From UBA2882 sp045542735 (GTDB lineage Bacteria > Bacillota > Clostridia > Lachnospirales > Lachnospiraceae): a stretch of 64,000 nucleotides of DNA. Shown piece after piece: positions 44,424-52,410 of the stretch. Location: positions 372,001-436,000 of the forward strand of contig JAZQLQ010000026.1 of assembly GCA_045542735.1 (NCBI GenBank), in the 5' to 3' direction. How positions within the stretch are numbered: position 1 is the stretch's first letter; every line of letters starts with the position of its first letter. The notes under the pieces were generated by a model, which searched no databases, had not been told where the DNA came from, and saw nothing but the letters and a program-made list of their open reading frames with translations. A program made the translations under genes and the position numbers.

Positions 44424-45434
44424 ATGAAAAAGAGACAAATAATTATAATAACTGCAATATGTATCTTTTTGATTATGGTATGCATGGTTATATATGTTAT
44501 AAAAGAAAAGAATCTATCTATAAGTGAGCATACGGATAATATTAATACTATGCTATACAGTGCAAAATGTATGGATACAGGTAATACATGTATTATTACA
44601 CTGAGGGATGAAGAAGAAAAAGCGGTTGCAAAGTGTTATTCAGAAAAGTATATGCCCGGAGATTACATATATACTACTCATTATAAATATGTAGATGAAG
44701 GAGGAGTGTATATACGTCCTTCTGTAGATAATTTGCTGACACTTGATATTGAAATTTATGATATTATAACGAGAGAAAAAATTGATTCTATTGATATGGC
44801 AACAATTTTAAAAGAATATATTCCTGATTCTAACGTTTCCATTGTGGAGAGTTGTTTTACGGAAAGCGATGAAACATTTTTCTGGGTAGATGCGTGGAAG
44901 GAAGGCAAAGAATATAAAGTAATAATAGAATATCCGGAGAAAAATGTTTATGTCGTAGAGGATATACAAGAACATCAAGAATTTTATGATGCATTTTGTG
45001 CTATAGAAGAAAGAAAGCAAGCAAGGTGGCATATTTATCAGTTGATGCGCTTTGATGAATTTGGATTATTGAATAATTGTAGATTGGAAGAAAGCAAGAG
45101 TATCAATAATAGAACAGCGGGACGTATTTTATGCAGAGATGCCGGAAAAAGAATGACGATTCAAATTACAGGAGGCACCTTACCTCTAAATAACACAAAA
45201 CTTTATGAGCAATTTCCGGGGTTGAAAGAATATCAGGGCAACAATGAGGTAATGGTCACAATATATTTTGAAGAAGAACCATCAGCAGAAGATATCCTCT
45301 CCCTTCTTATGGAAGATGGTCAGGAAATATCCTACGAAGGATGTGTGCTTCCGGCAGAATTATCCGTTGATGGGCAGAGTCACGAGATTCATAGCTTTGA
45401 AGAATATGTACAGTGGAGAAAACAGGAGGAATAA
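44424..45434 (+). CDS. Single-pass membrane protein with shared C-terminal module (paralogue B)
   Basis: A 336-residue relative of the genes at 43344 and 54551, 57 bases after the former. One membrane segment (about 5-27, IIIITAICIFLIMVCMVIYVI) is followed by an outer domain with diverged sequence and the shared tail SAEDILSLLMEDGQEISY...EEYVQWRKQEE. The middle keeps the family pattern FDEFGLLNNC and LYEQFPGLKEYQGNNEVMV. The ribosome site AGAAGGAG is good. A terminator follows. Function unknown; see paralogue C for the immunity hypothesis. Confidence 0.7.
   Translation: MKKRQIIIITAICIFLIMVCMVIYVIKEKNLSISEHTDNINTMLYSAKCMDTGNTCIITLRDEEEKAVAKCYSEKYMPGDYIYTTHYKYVDEGGVYIRPSVDNLLTLDIEIYDIITREKIDSIDMATILKEYIPDSNVSIVESCFTESDETFFWVDAWKEGKEYKVIIEYPEKNVYVVEDIQEHQEFYDAFCAIEERKQARWHIYQLMRFDEFGLLNNCRLEESKSINNRTAGRILCRDAGKRMTIQITGGTLPLNNTKLYEQFPGLKEYQGNNEVMVTIYFEEEPSAEDILSLLMEDGQEISYEGCVLPAELSVDGQSHEIHSFEEYVQWRKQEE
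45285..45434 (+). repeat. 150-base 3' cassette, copy B
   Basis: The final 150 bases of the gene at 44424. I count about 9 differences from copy C, clustered at the stretch encoding ELSVDGQSHE. It has the same length as the other two copies and no indels. Confidence 0.85.
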
Positions 45435-45491
45435 AAAATACATATACCACATTTTACGACAAAACGAAAAAACGTATACAAAAACACATTG

Positions 45492-45520
45492 ACACATCCT
45501 TCGGGATGTGTTACTTTTTT
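45492..45520 (+). terminator. Terminator after paralogue B
   Basis: Stem ACACATCC (45492-45499) with GGATGTGT (45504-45511) and a stable TTCG tetraloop, then TACTTTTTT. It ends the two-gene paralogue unit. The remaining bases up to 45644 hold no gene I can support. Confidence 0.88.
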
Positions 45521-45644
45521 GTAAAAGCATATGTTTCTATTTTTCTTTAGCACGCTGTGCTTCTGTTTTCTTCGCCTGTAAAGGGCATCTTTGGACTCAT
45601 GCTTTTAGATTCAACCACTACAATTTAAGAGCGGGAGGGATTTT

Positions 45645-46658
45645 ATGAAAAAAAACACCGGGTGGATGACAGTAGATAATATATGTAATCGGGTTTATGT
45701 CATAAGAGGACAGCAGGTTATGCTTGATTACGATTTGGCTGAAATTTATGGATATGAAGTGAAACGTTTGAACGAGCAAGTGAAAAACAATATCGCAAGA
45801 TTTCCGGAAGACTTTATGTTTCAACTAGTGAAGGAGGAGATTCCGGAAGAGTTTTTAAAGTCGAAAATTTCGACTTTAAACGAACAAGGTAATCGACGTG
45901 GCATGCATATGAAAAAATTGCCATATGCATTTACAGAACAGGGAATCTATATGTTGGCAACTGTTCTTAGGGGAGAACTTGCAGAGCAACAGAGCATATT
46001 TATCATGCGGGCATTTCGTGAAATGCGTCATTACATAAAGCAAAATCATCAGTTTGTTACTCAATCGGAAATGCGTCTGGTGACGGCTAAAGTGTCTGAG
46101 ATGTCGGTGCAAATTGCAGGAATTACGGATTGGAAAAAGAAGGCAGAAAATAATATTGAAAATATTCAAAGAAGTATTGATGCTCTAAATGAAAATTTTG
46201 TATCGGATAAAGATTTTAAAAATTTTGCTATATACAAGGGTCAGAAGTTTGAAGCCGATACTGCCTATGTAGATATTTATCAACAGGCAACTACAAGTAT
46301 TTATGTAATAGATGATTATATGAATACTAAGACATTGCAGCTACTGTCGCAGAAAAAGCAGGGCGTGGAAGTTGTATTATTTACTGAAAACGGACATGGA
46401 CGAAAAGGATTTTTAACAACAGCGGTTGTGGAAGATTTTATTAATCAGTATCCGCCTCTTCGTATTAAATCCAATCCGGATTGACATGATAGACTGATTG
46501 TTCTGGATTATGGTTTACCGACAGAACAGGTATATCATTGTGGCGCATCCAGTAAAGATGCAGGGAAAAAACTTTGTGCCATAAATAGGATTGAAAACAC
46601 GGCAATGATTCATCCGGTGATTGAAACATTATTATTGGGAACAGATATGAAGCTATGA
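45645..46658 (+). pseudogene. ORF6N-domain protein with C-terminal nuclease-like region, broken by an in-frame stop
   Basis: An N-terminal ORF6N DNA-binding domain of mobile-element type (residues about 5-125; QQVMLDYDLAEIYGYEVKRLNEQV, FPEDFMFQL, LPYAFTEQGIYMLATVL, IFIMRAFREM) is followed by a helical linker and a C-terminal region. A TGA at 46482-46484 stops the frame after RIKSNPD. The same frame continues with HDRLIVLDYG, VYHCGASSKDAGKK and IHPVIETLLL to a TGA at 46656-46658. That continuation is the expected end of such proteins (HDR...GASSKD resembles a phospholipase-D-like fold), so one nonsense change (for example from TGG) best explains it. A 279-residue truncated protein could still be made from 45645 to 46484. 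Confidence 0.75.
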
Positions 46659-46663
46659 CAATA

Positions 46664-46729
46664 GAAGGCCTGATGCCGGAGATATTGGCGGTCAATGACC
46701 GATATATGGCAGTGCTGGTGGAGTGTTAA
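46664..46729 (+). pseudogene. Relic of the fusion glycosyltransferase 3' end (repeat copy 2)
   Basis: These 66 bases match 43241-43306 at about 58 positions and still read EGLMPEILAVNDRYMAVLVEC then stop. Nothing upstream resembles the rest of the transferase gene; the ORF6N tail ends five bases before. It marks a past duplication or rearrangement around the accessory genes between the two copies. Confidence 0.8.
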
Positions 46730-46809
46730 AACCCATGAAATAGCGATAAAATAATAACTGGTTGTGCTGAAACATGACTGCTGGTTGGTGTATAAACACG
46801 CAAAACCTT

Positions 46810-46839
46810 CCTATACTAAACATAGACAAATAGTATGGG
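46810..46839 (+). promoter_or_regulatory. Inverted repeat before the XRE gene, possible operator
   Basis: CCTATACT (46810-46817) and AGTATGGG (46832-46839) are inverted with one mismatch, centres 22 bases apart. The left arm contains a TATACT -10-like box and the right arm overlaps the ribosome site, a fitting place for self-repression by the XRE protein. Confidence 0.45.
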
Positions 46840-46849
46840 AGGCATACAT

Positions 46850-47167
46850 ATGGATATGCGCGATGTCGGGAGGAAACTGCAAAAGATCCGTAAACGGCAA
46901 GGACTGACACAAGAGCAATTAGCTGAAAGAACAGATTTGAGTGCAACATATATTGGTATGATTGAACGAGGGCTTAGAGTTCCGAGTTTGGATACGTTCA
47001 TTTTGATATTGGATGAGTTGGGTGTGACAGCCGATGAAGTATTATATGATACATTGAAAAACGGGTATCAGACCCGTATGGCGATGTATGAACAAAGAAT
47101 CTTAAAATTAAACGGAAAAGAATCCAAACGCTTTTTTGCAGTAGTGGATGCGATGTTGGATGAATGA
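46850..47167 (+). CDS. XRE-family helix-turn-helix regulator
   Basis: A 105-residue DNA-binding protein. The helix-turn-helix spans about residues 9-62 (VGRKLQKIRKRQGLTQEQLAER, ATYIGMIERGLRVPSLDTF), followed by a short helical tail that may form a dimer. I use the ATG at 46850, seven bases after GGGAGG; the upstream ATG at 46835 overlaps that site. It stands alone between the relic repeat and the T7SS locus and has its own terminator. It could control itself, the accessory genes or the T7SS promoters 110-220 bases downstream; none of these is shown. Confidence 0.85.
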   Translation: MDMRDVGRKLQKIRKRQGLTQEQLAERTDLSATYIGMIERGLRVPSLDTFILILDELGVTADEVLYDTLKNGYQTRMAMYEQRILKLNGKESKRFFAVVDAMLDE

Positions 47168-47191
47168 TAAAATAAACGGAAGGCAATGATG

Positions 47192-47235
47192 CTCCACAAG
47201 AAGTTTCGAATTTGAAATTTCTTGTGGAGTTTTTT
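47192..47235 (+). terminator. Terminator after the XRE gene
   Basis: A 16-base-pair, nearly perfect stem (CTCCACAAGAA...TTCTTGTGGAG, extended by TTTC-GAAA) with a six-base loop, then GTTTTTT-type run at 47229-47235. It isolates the T7SS locus from upstream transcription. Confidence 0.9.
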
Positions 47236-47278
47236 ATTGCTGGTTAATTAAAAATCCAAGAGCAAAAACTACTCGTAT

Positions 47279-47307
47279 TTGAGGCGTACATATAGTTGTG
47301 ATATAAT
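47279..47307 (+). promoter_or_regulatory. T7SS promoter P1 upstream of essC
   Basis: TTGAGG (47279-47284), 17 bases, then TATAAT (47302-47307) preceded by TGA, an extended -10. The leader to essC would be about 105 bases. Confidence 0.65.
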
Positions 47308-47359
47308 GTAAAATATACAATGAAATGTTGTGAAAAACGTTAAAATGGGAATAAAATAG

Positions 47360-47388
47360 TGGAAAATGTTGGAAAGCGGATATATAAT
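47360..47388 (+). promoter_or_regulatory. T7SS promoter P2 upstream of essC
   Basis: TGGAAA (47360-47365), 17 bases, then TATAAT (47383-47388), 30 bases before the essC ATG. AAATGTTG occurs at 47323-47330 and again at 47364-47371 inside the spacer, 41 bases apart, so a regulator could bind here. Promoter fair, repeat tentative. Confidence 0.55.
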
Positions 47389-47418
47389 ATTTGAATAAGT
47401 TGGAAGGGGCGCTGAAAG

Positions 47419-50400
47419 ATGAAATTCATAATTGTACAAACAGAAAAAGGCTATGAAGAATATCCAATTAATTCAAATGATAAAATAGATGAAAAAATAG
47501 TTCCCTATGTCTGGATAAAGGATGGTAATAATGTGAGTCTTTTGCTAAATGACGATCCCTGTGTTTACCAAAGGAGGGATACATTATTTATCTCGGAGGG
47601 AAATGGAGATATTAAAGTAAATGGCTGTAAAGCTAAAATAGTTATTCAAGATAGAGAGATACAGATAGAAAATGCAGATAATACTTCAATTTACCTAAAT
47701 CAAGAAAAATGTGAAAATGGAATATTTTCTATAGAAGATGGGACAACCTTACTAATTGAGAATTGTAAAATTTTGGTAAAAAAGGAGGTTGTCATTGTAT
47801 GGGGGAAAGACTATGAGTGCACACTGGTTGAAATAGACAGTAAAGAGCAGAGGGATAAGCAATTTCCATTATATAAACGTTCTCCTCGCTTAATCAAAAG
47901 AGTAGAGGAAAAGAAAGTAAGAATTGAAGCAGAACCACGTGTTGAGAAAATGGGTGCAAAGGGGCTGGCGCAGACCATATTGCCACCTCTGTGTATGCTA
48001 GCGGTTACTGTAGCAATGGGAATTGTACTAAAAAGAGGAATCATGATGTTGATGTCTATTAGTGCAACCATAATGACAACCATTTTTTCTATAGTAAAGT
48101 TTTTTCAAGACAAAAAGGCATTAAAAGAAAAAGAAGCAAAGCAAAAAGAAGTATATGGCGCTTATTTGTTGAAAAAGAGAAAAGAAGTCTATAAGCAATG
48201 GAAAAAGGAAGAGGAGGCATATAGTTATAATTATCCTTCGCTTCAGAAAATTGAAAAAATGGTAGAGAGTTACAATAGTAGGATCTACGAACGAAGTAGT
48301 ATGGATGAGGATTTTTTAACCTTTGCAATTGGACATTATAGAGATAAAACTGCCTTTTCCATAGAAGATCGATTGGATGAATTAAGTCTGGAAACAAGCA
48401 AATTTGGGGAAGAAGTGAAAGAAATAAAGAGGCGATTTGGATTTATTGATAAGCCTCAAGTTGTGGATTTGAAAAAGGGGCATATAGGATTAGTTGGTGA
48501 GAAGAGTGTAATTCATGAGCAGTTAAAGTATTATATCAGCCAGCTTACATTTTTCCAGAGTTACCATGATGTCCAGTTTGTGGTGCTTTATGCAGAAGAG
48601 CATAAGGCTGATTTTGCGTGGGCGAGATGGTTTCGGCATGCCAGACTGGAAGGGCTGAATGTATATGGTCTGATATGTTCCGATAAAAGTCGTGATCAGA
48701 TTCTTGGAAGTGTGCAGCAGATTATAAAAGAGCGCAAGCAAAAGGTAGAGGATGAAAAAAAAGAAGCAAAATTCAGACCACATTATGTATTTATTATTGA
48801 TGAACCGAAGCTCATTATGGATCATTCCATTATGGAGTTTTTGAGTGGAGATCAAGGTAAGTATCTTGGTTTTTCGATTATTTACACAAGCTATTTGCAG
48901 GCAAATCTTCCGGAGTATATCGATACGGTTTTGTTACTGGAAAACTCTGATGAGGGACGGCTCTTGGTACATGAAAAAGAGTTTTGCGATAGGAAATTGC
49001 ATTTGCATCGTATTGGTGATGTGGATTTAGAAATGATGGCGAGAAACTTAGGTGTGCTGGTACATGAACAAGGAGTTGCCAGTCATATTCCGGAAAGCAT
49101 TACATTTTTTGATATGTATGGAATACGAAATCCGGAGGAACTCAATGTAATACAAAGATGGAATACCCACAATTCATCCAAGACCTTGGCTGTACCGCTT
49201 GGAGCAAGAACAAAAGATGATTATCTGGAATTGAATTTGCATGAAAAAGCACATGGTCCTCATGGATTGGTTGCCGGAACTACAGGTTCGGGAAAATCAG
49301 AAATTGTACAATCCTATATTTTATCATTAGCTGTAAATTTTCATCCTTATGAAGTGGGATTTTTGCTAATTGATTATAAGGGCGGAGGAATGGCAAACCT
49401 TTTCAAAAATTTGCCGCATTTATTGGGGACTATTACCAATTTGGATGGTAGTGAGAGTATGCGTGCTTTGGCATCAATTCAAAGTGAATTGCGTAGAAGA
49501 CAGCGTGTGTTTGGAGAGTATGAGGTAAATCATATCAATGCATATAATGATTTGTTTAAGGAAGGAAAGGCAAAAGAGCCAATCCCTCATTTATTCATTA
49601 TCAGTGATGAGTTTGCAGAGTTAAAGAAGGAACAACCGGACTTTATGAAAGAGTTGGTATCTACTGCCCGTATCGGACGAAGTCTCGGTGTGCACTTAAT
49701 CTTGGCAACACAAAAACCCAGTGGTGTTGTAGATGACCAAATCTGGACAAATAGTAAATTTAAATTGTGCTTAAAGGTACAAAACGAAGCAGATAGTAAA
49801 GAAGTGCTTCATACACCGGATGCGGCAAATATTACACAAGCTGGACGCGCATATTTGCAGGTGGGAAATAACGAGATTTATGAACTATTTCAATCAGCAT
49901 GGTCAGGGGCAATGTATATTCCTGAAACAGAAAAGGAAGTAACACAGGATAACAGAGTTTATTTGGTTAATTCATTAGGACAGGGTGAATTGATCAATCA
50001 GGATTTGCGTGGAACGGTAGCAGAACAAAAAGCAAAGGAAACGCAATTGGATGCAGTTGTAAATCATATACATAGAGTATATGAAAGTACACATGCCATG
50101 GACATAAAACGTCCATGGTTACCTTCCTTATCGGATAAAATACATAATCCTTTTATGAAGATACAGAATTTACCCAAAGTAGATCTTGGAGTATCAATTG
50201 GTGTGAGAGATATACCGGAAGAACAACTTCAGGATAATTACATGGTTGATTTGTCGAAGCAGGGAAACATTATCTATATTGCATCCAGTGGATATGGAAA
50301 ATCGGTATTTTTAGCAAATGCAGCATTAAATTTGGCGGTAAAAAATACTGTTTCCAATCTGAATCTGTATGTTCTTGATTTTGGAAATAATGCATTGATT

Positions 50401-51687
50401 AGCCTGAAGGGATTACCACATATGGCTGAATATATCATGCTTGACGATGAAGAAAAATTTAAAAAGTTTCAAGAACTGATGTTGATGGAGATTCAACTGC
50501 GAAAAAAACTATTGGCGCAAGCAGTGGCACAAAATTTTCATGTATATAATGAGATTTCACCTATACCAATGAAAGCAATTGTAGTTTTATTGGATAATTT
50601 TGATGCGGTAAAGGAAATGGGTTATGAGATGGAAAGCTATTTTACTAAACTTTCCAGGGACGGAGTCGGATTGGGTATTTACCTGATTATGACGGCCAGT
50701 CGGATGAGTGCTGTAAGAACAGCTACATTAAACAATTTTAAGAATAAAATTGCAGGTGTGAATTTTGATAAAAATGAAATAAGTAGTCTGGTAGGAAGAA
50801 GTCAATACACACTTCCGGATGTTCAGGGACGATCTCTGATAAAAGAAGGGGATTATACGAGTATTATGCAACTGTATACGCCTGTAGAGTTTCTTGATGA
50901 TGCAGACTATAGCAAGCAGATACAAAAATTCGTGCAAGAAATAAAAGACAGTTGTGGAGGAGAAGAAGCGCCGCATATCCCCATTTTGCCGGAGGAAGTA
51001 TCCTGCAAGGAATTGCTGGAGCATCGTAGCAACAATGAGATTATACTTGGTCTGGATAGAGAAAGTGTTCAGAAGAGAGGTATCTGTGGAGATGGAGGGC
51101 CATTTCTCATTTTGGGCGAAAGTGGTTGCGGAAAGACAAATGCATTGTGCCTGATTATGAAGCAGTTGGAGCATTTGTCTGCTGTATACTTGATTGATTC
51201 CCGAAACAGAGAGTTGTACGCATACAAAGAAAAAGTTCATTATCTTAGCGGTAAAGAAATGATTGAGGATTTTACAAATGAGCTGACAGCGGAAACAACC
51301 AAAAGAAAAGCAATGGTAGATCAGGCACTGACAGCTGGAAAAAGTCCTAAAGAGGCAATTGCCGGATTATCTCCATACTATGTTTTGATTGATGACATTG
51401 ATGACTTTTGTGAAGAAGCGGGTGCAAATCTTTCTATCATTGCATCCCGCTTTGAGAGAGCTACTATGCAGGGTGTACGGTTTATTGTGACTGCAAATGT
51501 GAATAAGTTTAAGGGCACTGATAATTTTACAAAAATGATCAAGTCTGCAAGAAATGGTCTTTTACTAAGTTCACAAGGATACTTAAACATTTTCCCTATG
51601 AAGATATCCGAAAGCGTATCAAAACCTGATGGATATCTGATGACAGATGGAAAAGGTGAGTATATCCGTATCCCAAAGGTTGACTAA
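47419..51687 (+). CDS. essC: T7SSb ATPase EssC
   Basis: Central FtsK/SpoIIIE-type motor of the Firmicute type VII secretion system, 1422 residues. The N-terminal part reads as two FHA-like beta domains (about 1-165). A membrane pair follows (about 185-230, LPPLCMLAVTVAMGIVL and MLMSISATIMTTIFSIVKFF), then a helical region and three ATPase domains. P-loops: GTTGSGKS (about 620-627), ASSGYGKS (about 955-962) and GESGCGKT (about 1232-1239); Walker B LFIISDE near 728. All three P-loops keep the GKS/T lysine. AAGGGGC lies before the ATG. The C-terminal domain is where variants match particular effectors, and small effector-partner genes follow 13 bases later. Confidence 0.95.
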   Translation: MKFIIVQTEKGYEEYPINSNDKIDEKIVPYVWIKDGNNVSLLLNDDPCVYQRRDTLFISEGNGDIKVNGCKAKIVIQDREIQIENADNTSIYLNQEKCENGIFSIEDGTTLLIENCKILVKKEVVIVWGKDYECTLVEIDSKEQRDKQFPLYKRSPRLIKRVEEKKVRIEAEPRVEKMGAKGLAQTILPPLCMLAVTVAMGIVLKRGIMMLMSISATIMTTIFSIVKFFQDKKALKEKEAKQKEVYGAYLLKKRKEVYKQWKKEEEAYSYNYPSLQKIEKMVESYNSRIYERSSMDEDFLTFAIGHYRDKTAFSIEDRLDELSLETSKFGEEVKEIKRRFGFIDKPQVVDLKKGHIGLVGEKSVIHEQLKYYISQLTFFQSYHDVQFVVLYAEEHKADFAWARWFRHARLEGLNVYGLICSDKSRDQILGSVQQIIKERKQKVEDEKKEAKFRPHYVFIIDEPKLIMDHSIMEFLSGDQGKYLGFSIIYTSYLQANLPEYIDTVLLLENSDEGRLLVHEKEFCDRKLHLHRIGDVDLEMMARNLGVLVHEQGVASHIPESITFFDMYGIRNPEELNVIQRWNTHNSSKTLAVPLGARTKDDYLELNLHEKAHGPHGLVAGTTGSGKSEIVQSYILSLAVNFHPYEVGFLLIDYKGGGMANLFKNLPHLLGTITNLDGSESMRALASIQSELRRRQRVFGEYEVNHINAYNDLFKEGKAKEPIPHLFIISDEFAELKKEQPDFMKELVSTARIGRSLGVHLILATQKPSGVVDDQIWTNSKFKLCLKVQNEADSKEVLHTPDAANITQAGRAYLQVGNNEIYELFQSAWSGAMYIPETEKEVTQDNRVYLVNSLGQGELINQDLRGTVAEQKAKETQLDAVVNHIHRVYESTHAMDIKRPWLPSLSDKIHNPFMKIQNLPKVDLGVSIGVRDIPEEQLQDNYMVDLSKQGNIIYIASSGYGKSVFLANAALNLAVKNTVSNLNLYVLDFGNNALISLKGLPHMAEYIMLDDEEKFKKFQELMLMEIQLRKKLLAQAVAQNFHVYNEISPIPMKAIVVLLDNFDAVKEMGYEMESYFTKLSRDGVGLGIYLIMTASRMSAVRTATLNNFKNKIAGVNFDKNEISSLVGRSQYTLPDVQGRSLIKEGDYTSIMQLYTPVEFLDDADYSKQIQKFVQEIKDSCGGEEAPHIPILPEEVSCKELLEHRSNNEIILGLDRESVQKRGICGDGGPFLILGESGCGKTNALCLIMKQLEHLSAVYLIDSRNRELYAYKEKVHYLSGKEMIEDFTNELTAETTKRKAMVDQALTAGKSPKEAIAGLSPYYVLIDDIDDFCEEAGANLSIIASRFERATMQGVRFIVTANVNKFKGTDNFTKMIKSARNGLLLSSQGYLNIFPMKISESVSKPDGYLMTDGKGEYIRIPKVD

Positions 51688-51700
51688 AGGAGGAAAAAAG

Positions 51701-51997
51701 ATGAGTGATCCGGGTAGATTAAAGGTGGATAGAGCAATTGTAGAAACAGATGCGGCACAGATAGCATCCGCATCATCCTATTTTTCTGGAACTACATTAG
51801 GAAGTATTGATGGAAAGAGTACGATTGATGCAAACGGAAAAAGTAAAGGAGTATTTTATTCTGGGCAAAGTAACATTATAGCTTTGGGAAAAGCGGTTGA
51901 TACTGATGTAATAAATATCAGAAGTTTGGGATTGAAATTTGATGAATTTGACGAATTGATGGGAGAATTATCAAAAAGAGGTTCTGATACAACATGA
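51701..51997 (+). CDS. Small T7SS protein, Lap1/TIGR04197-like LXG partner
   Basis: A 98-residue protein starting MSDPGRLKVDRAIV after AAAGGAGG. It reads as a helical protein with a central loop (STIDANGKSKGVFYSG) and a C-terminal helix FDEFDELMGEL. Size, position before a coiled-coil partner and an LXG-like gene, and the family-like pattern resemble the WXG100-like Lap1 (DUF3130/TIGR04197) proteins that form a targeting complex with LXG effectors. The match is from pattern and place, not strong identity. An in-frame ATG at 51647 lies inside essC. Confidence 0.65.
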   Translation: MSDPGRLKVDRAIVETDAAQIASASSYFSGTTLGSIDGKSTIDANGKSKGVFYSGQSNIIALGKAVDTDVINIRSLGLKFDEFDELMGELSKRGSDTT

Positions 51998-52032
51998 ATT
52001 AGAAATAATGGTTAGAAATAGAGGTGTTTTGG

Positions 52033-52410
52033 ATGAATGAAGAAGAATTGTATAACGAATTAAAAAAAGTAGAAAAAGAGAGGGAAGAATTAGAAAGAGG
52101 AATTCAGTTGATTAGGAAACTCGAAGAGGAAGAAGATGAACGAAGTTATAGGGCTTATTGCGGAACAGAACAGATGATAGAGTGCTGTTCTTTGGAAGAT
52201 ACCAAATTACTTCGATTGCTGGATGAAAAACAATATATCTTAAATCAGATGAAAAGGCAACGACAAGATTTTGCGGGTGAGTTGATGCAAGGAATTAAAA
52301 AGAAAAATCGGGAAATGGATATGAGAGAAGAGGATTTATTGGAGCAACTTCAAATACTGAATGAAAAAAGGAAAAGGGAAACACTAGAAGGAGAAGGTAG
52401 TCATGAATAG
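52033..52410 (+). CDS. Small coiled-coil protein, Lap2/DUF3958-like LXG partner
   Basis: A 125-residue, strongly charged helical hairpin (NEEELYNELKKVEKEREELERG at the start, IKKKNREMDMREEDLLEQL near the end) with a short non-helical middle. Such proteins (DUF3958/Lap2) pair with Lap1 and bind the N-terminal helices of LXG effectors. The ATG at 52033 is six bases after GAGGTG. Its stop overlaps the start of the LXG-like gene by eight bases, so the two are made together. Confidence 0.65.
   Translation: MNEEELYNELKKVEKEREELERGIQLIRKLEEEEDERSYRAYCGTEQMIECCSLEDTKLLRLLDEKQYILNQMKRQRQDFAGELMQGIKKKNREMDMREEDLLEQLQILNEKRKRETLEGEGSHE

Noticed and set aside
46482..46484. TGA in the ORF6N gene read as selenocysteine
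   Set aside because: No stable hairpin of SECIS type follows directly, the residue is not in a redox motif, and the family has no known selenoprotein; a nonsense change is simpler.
43241..46729. Repeat pair as phage or integrative-element attachment sites
   Set aside because: The copies differ at about 8 of 66 bases and no integrase or phage gene lies between them; a relic duplication fits better.
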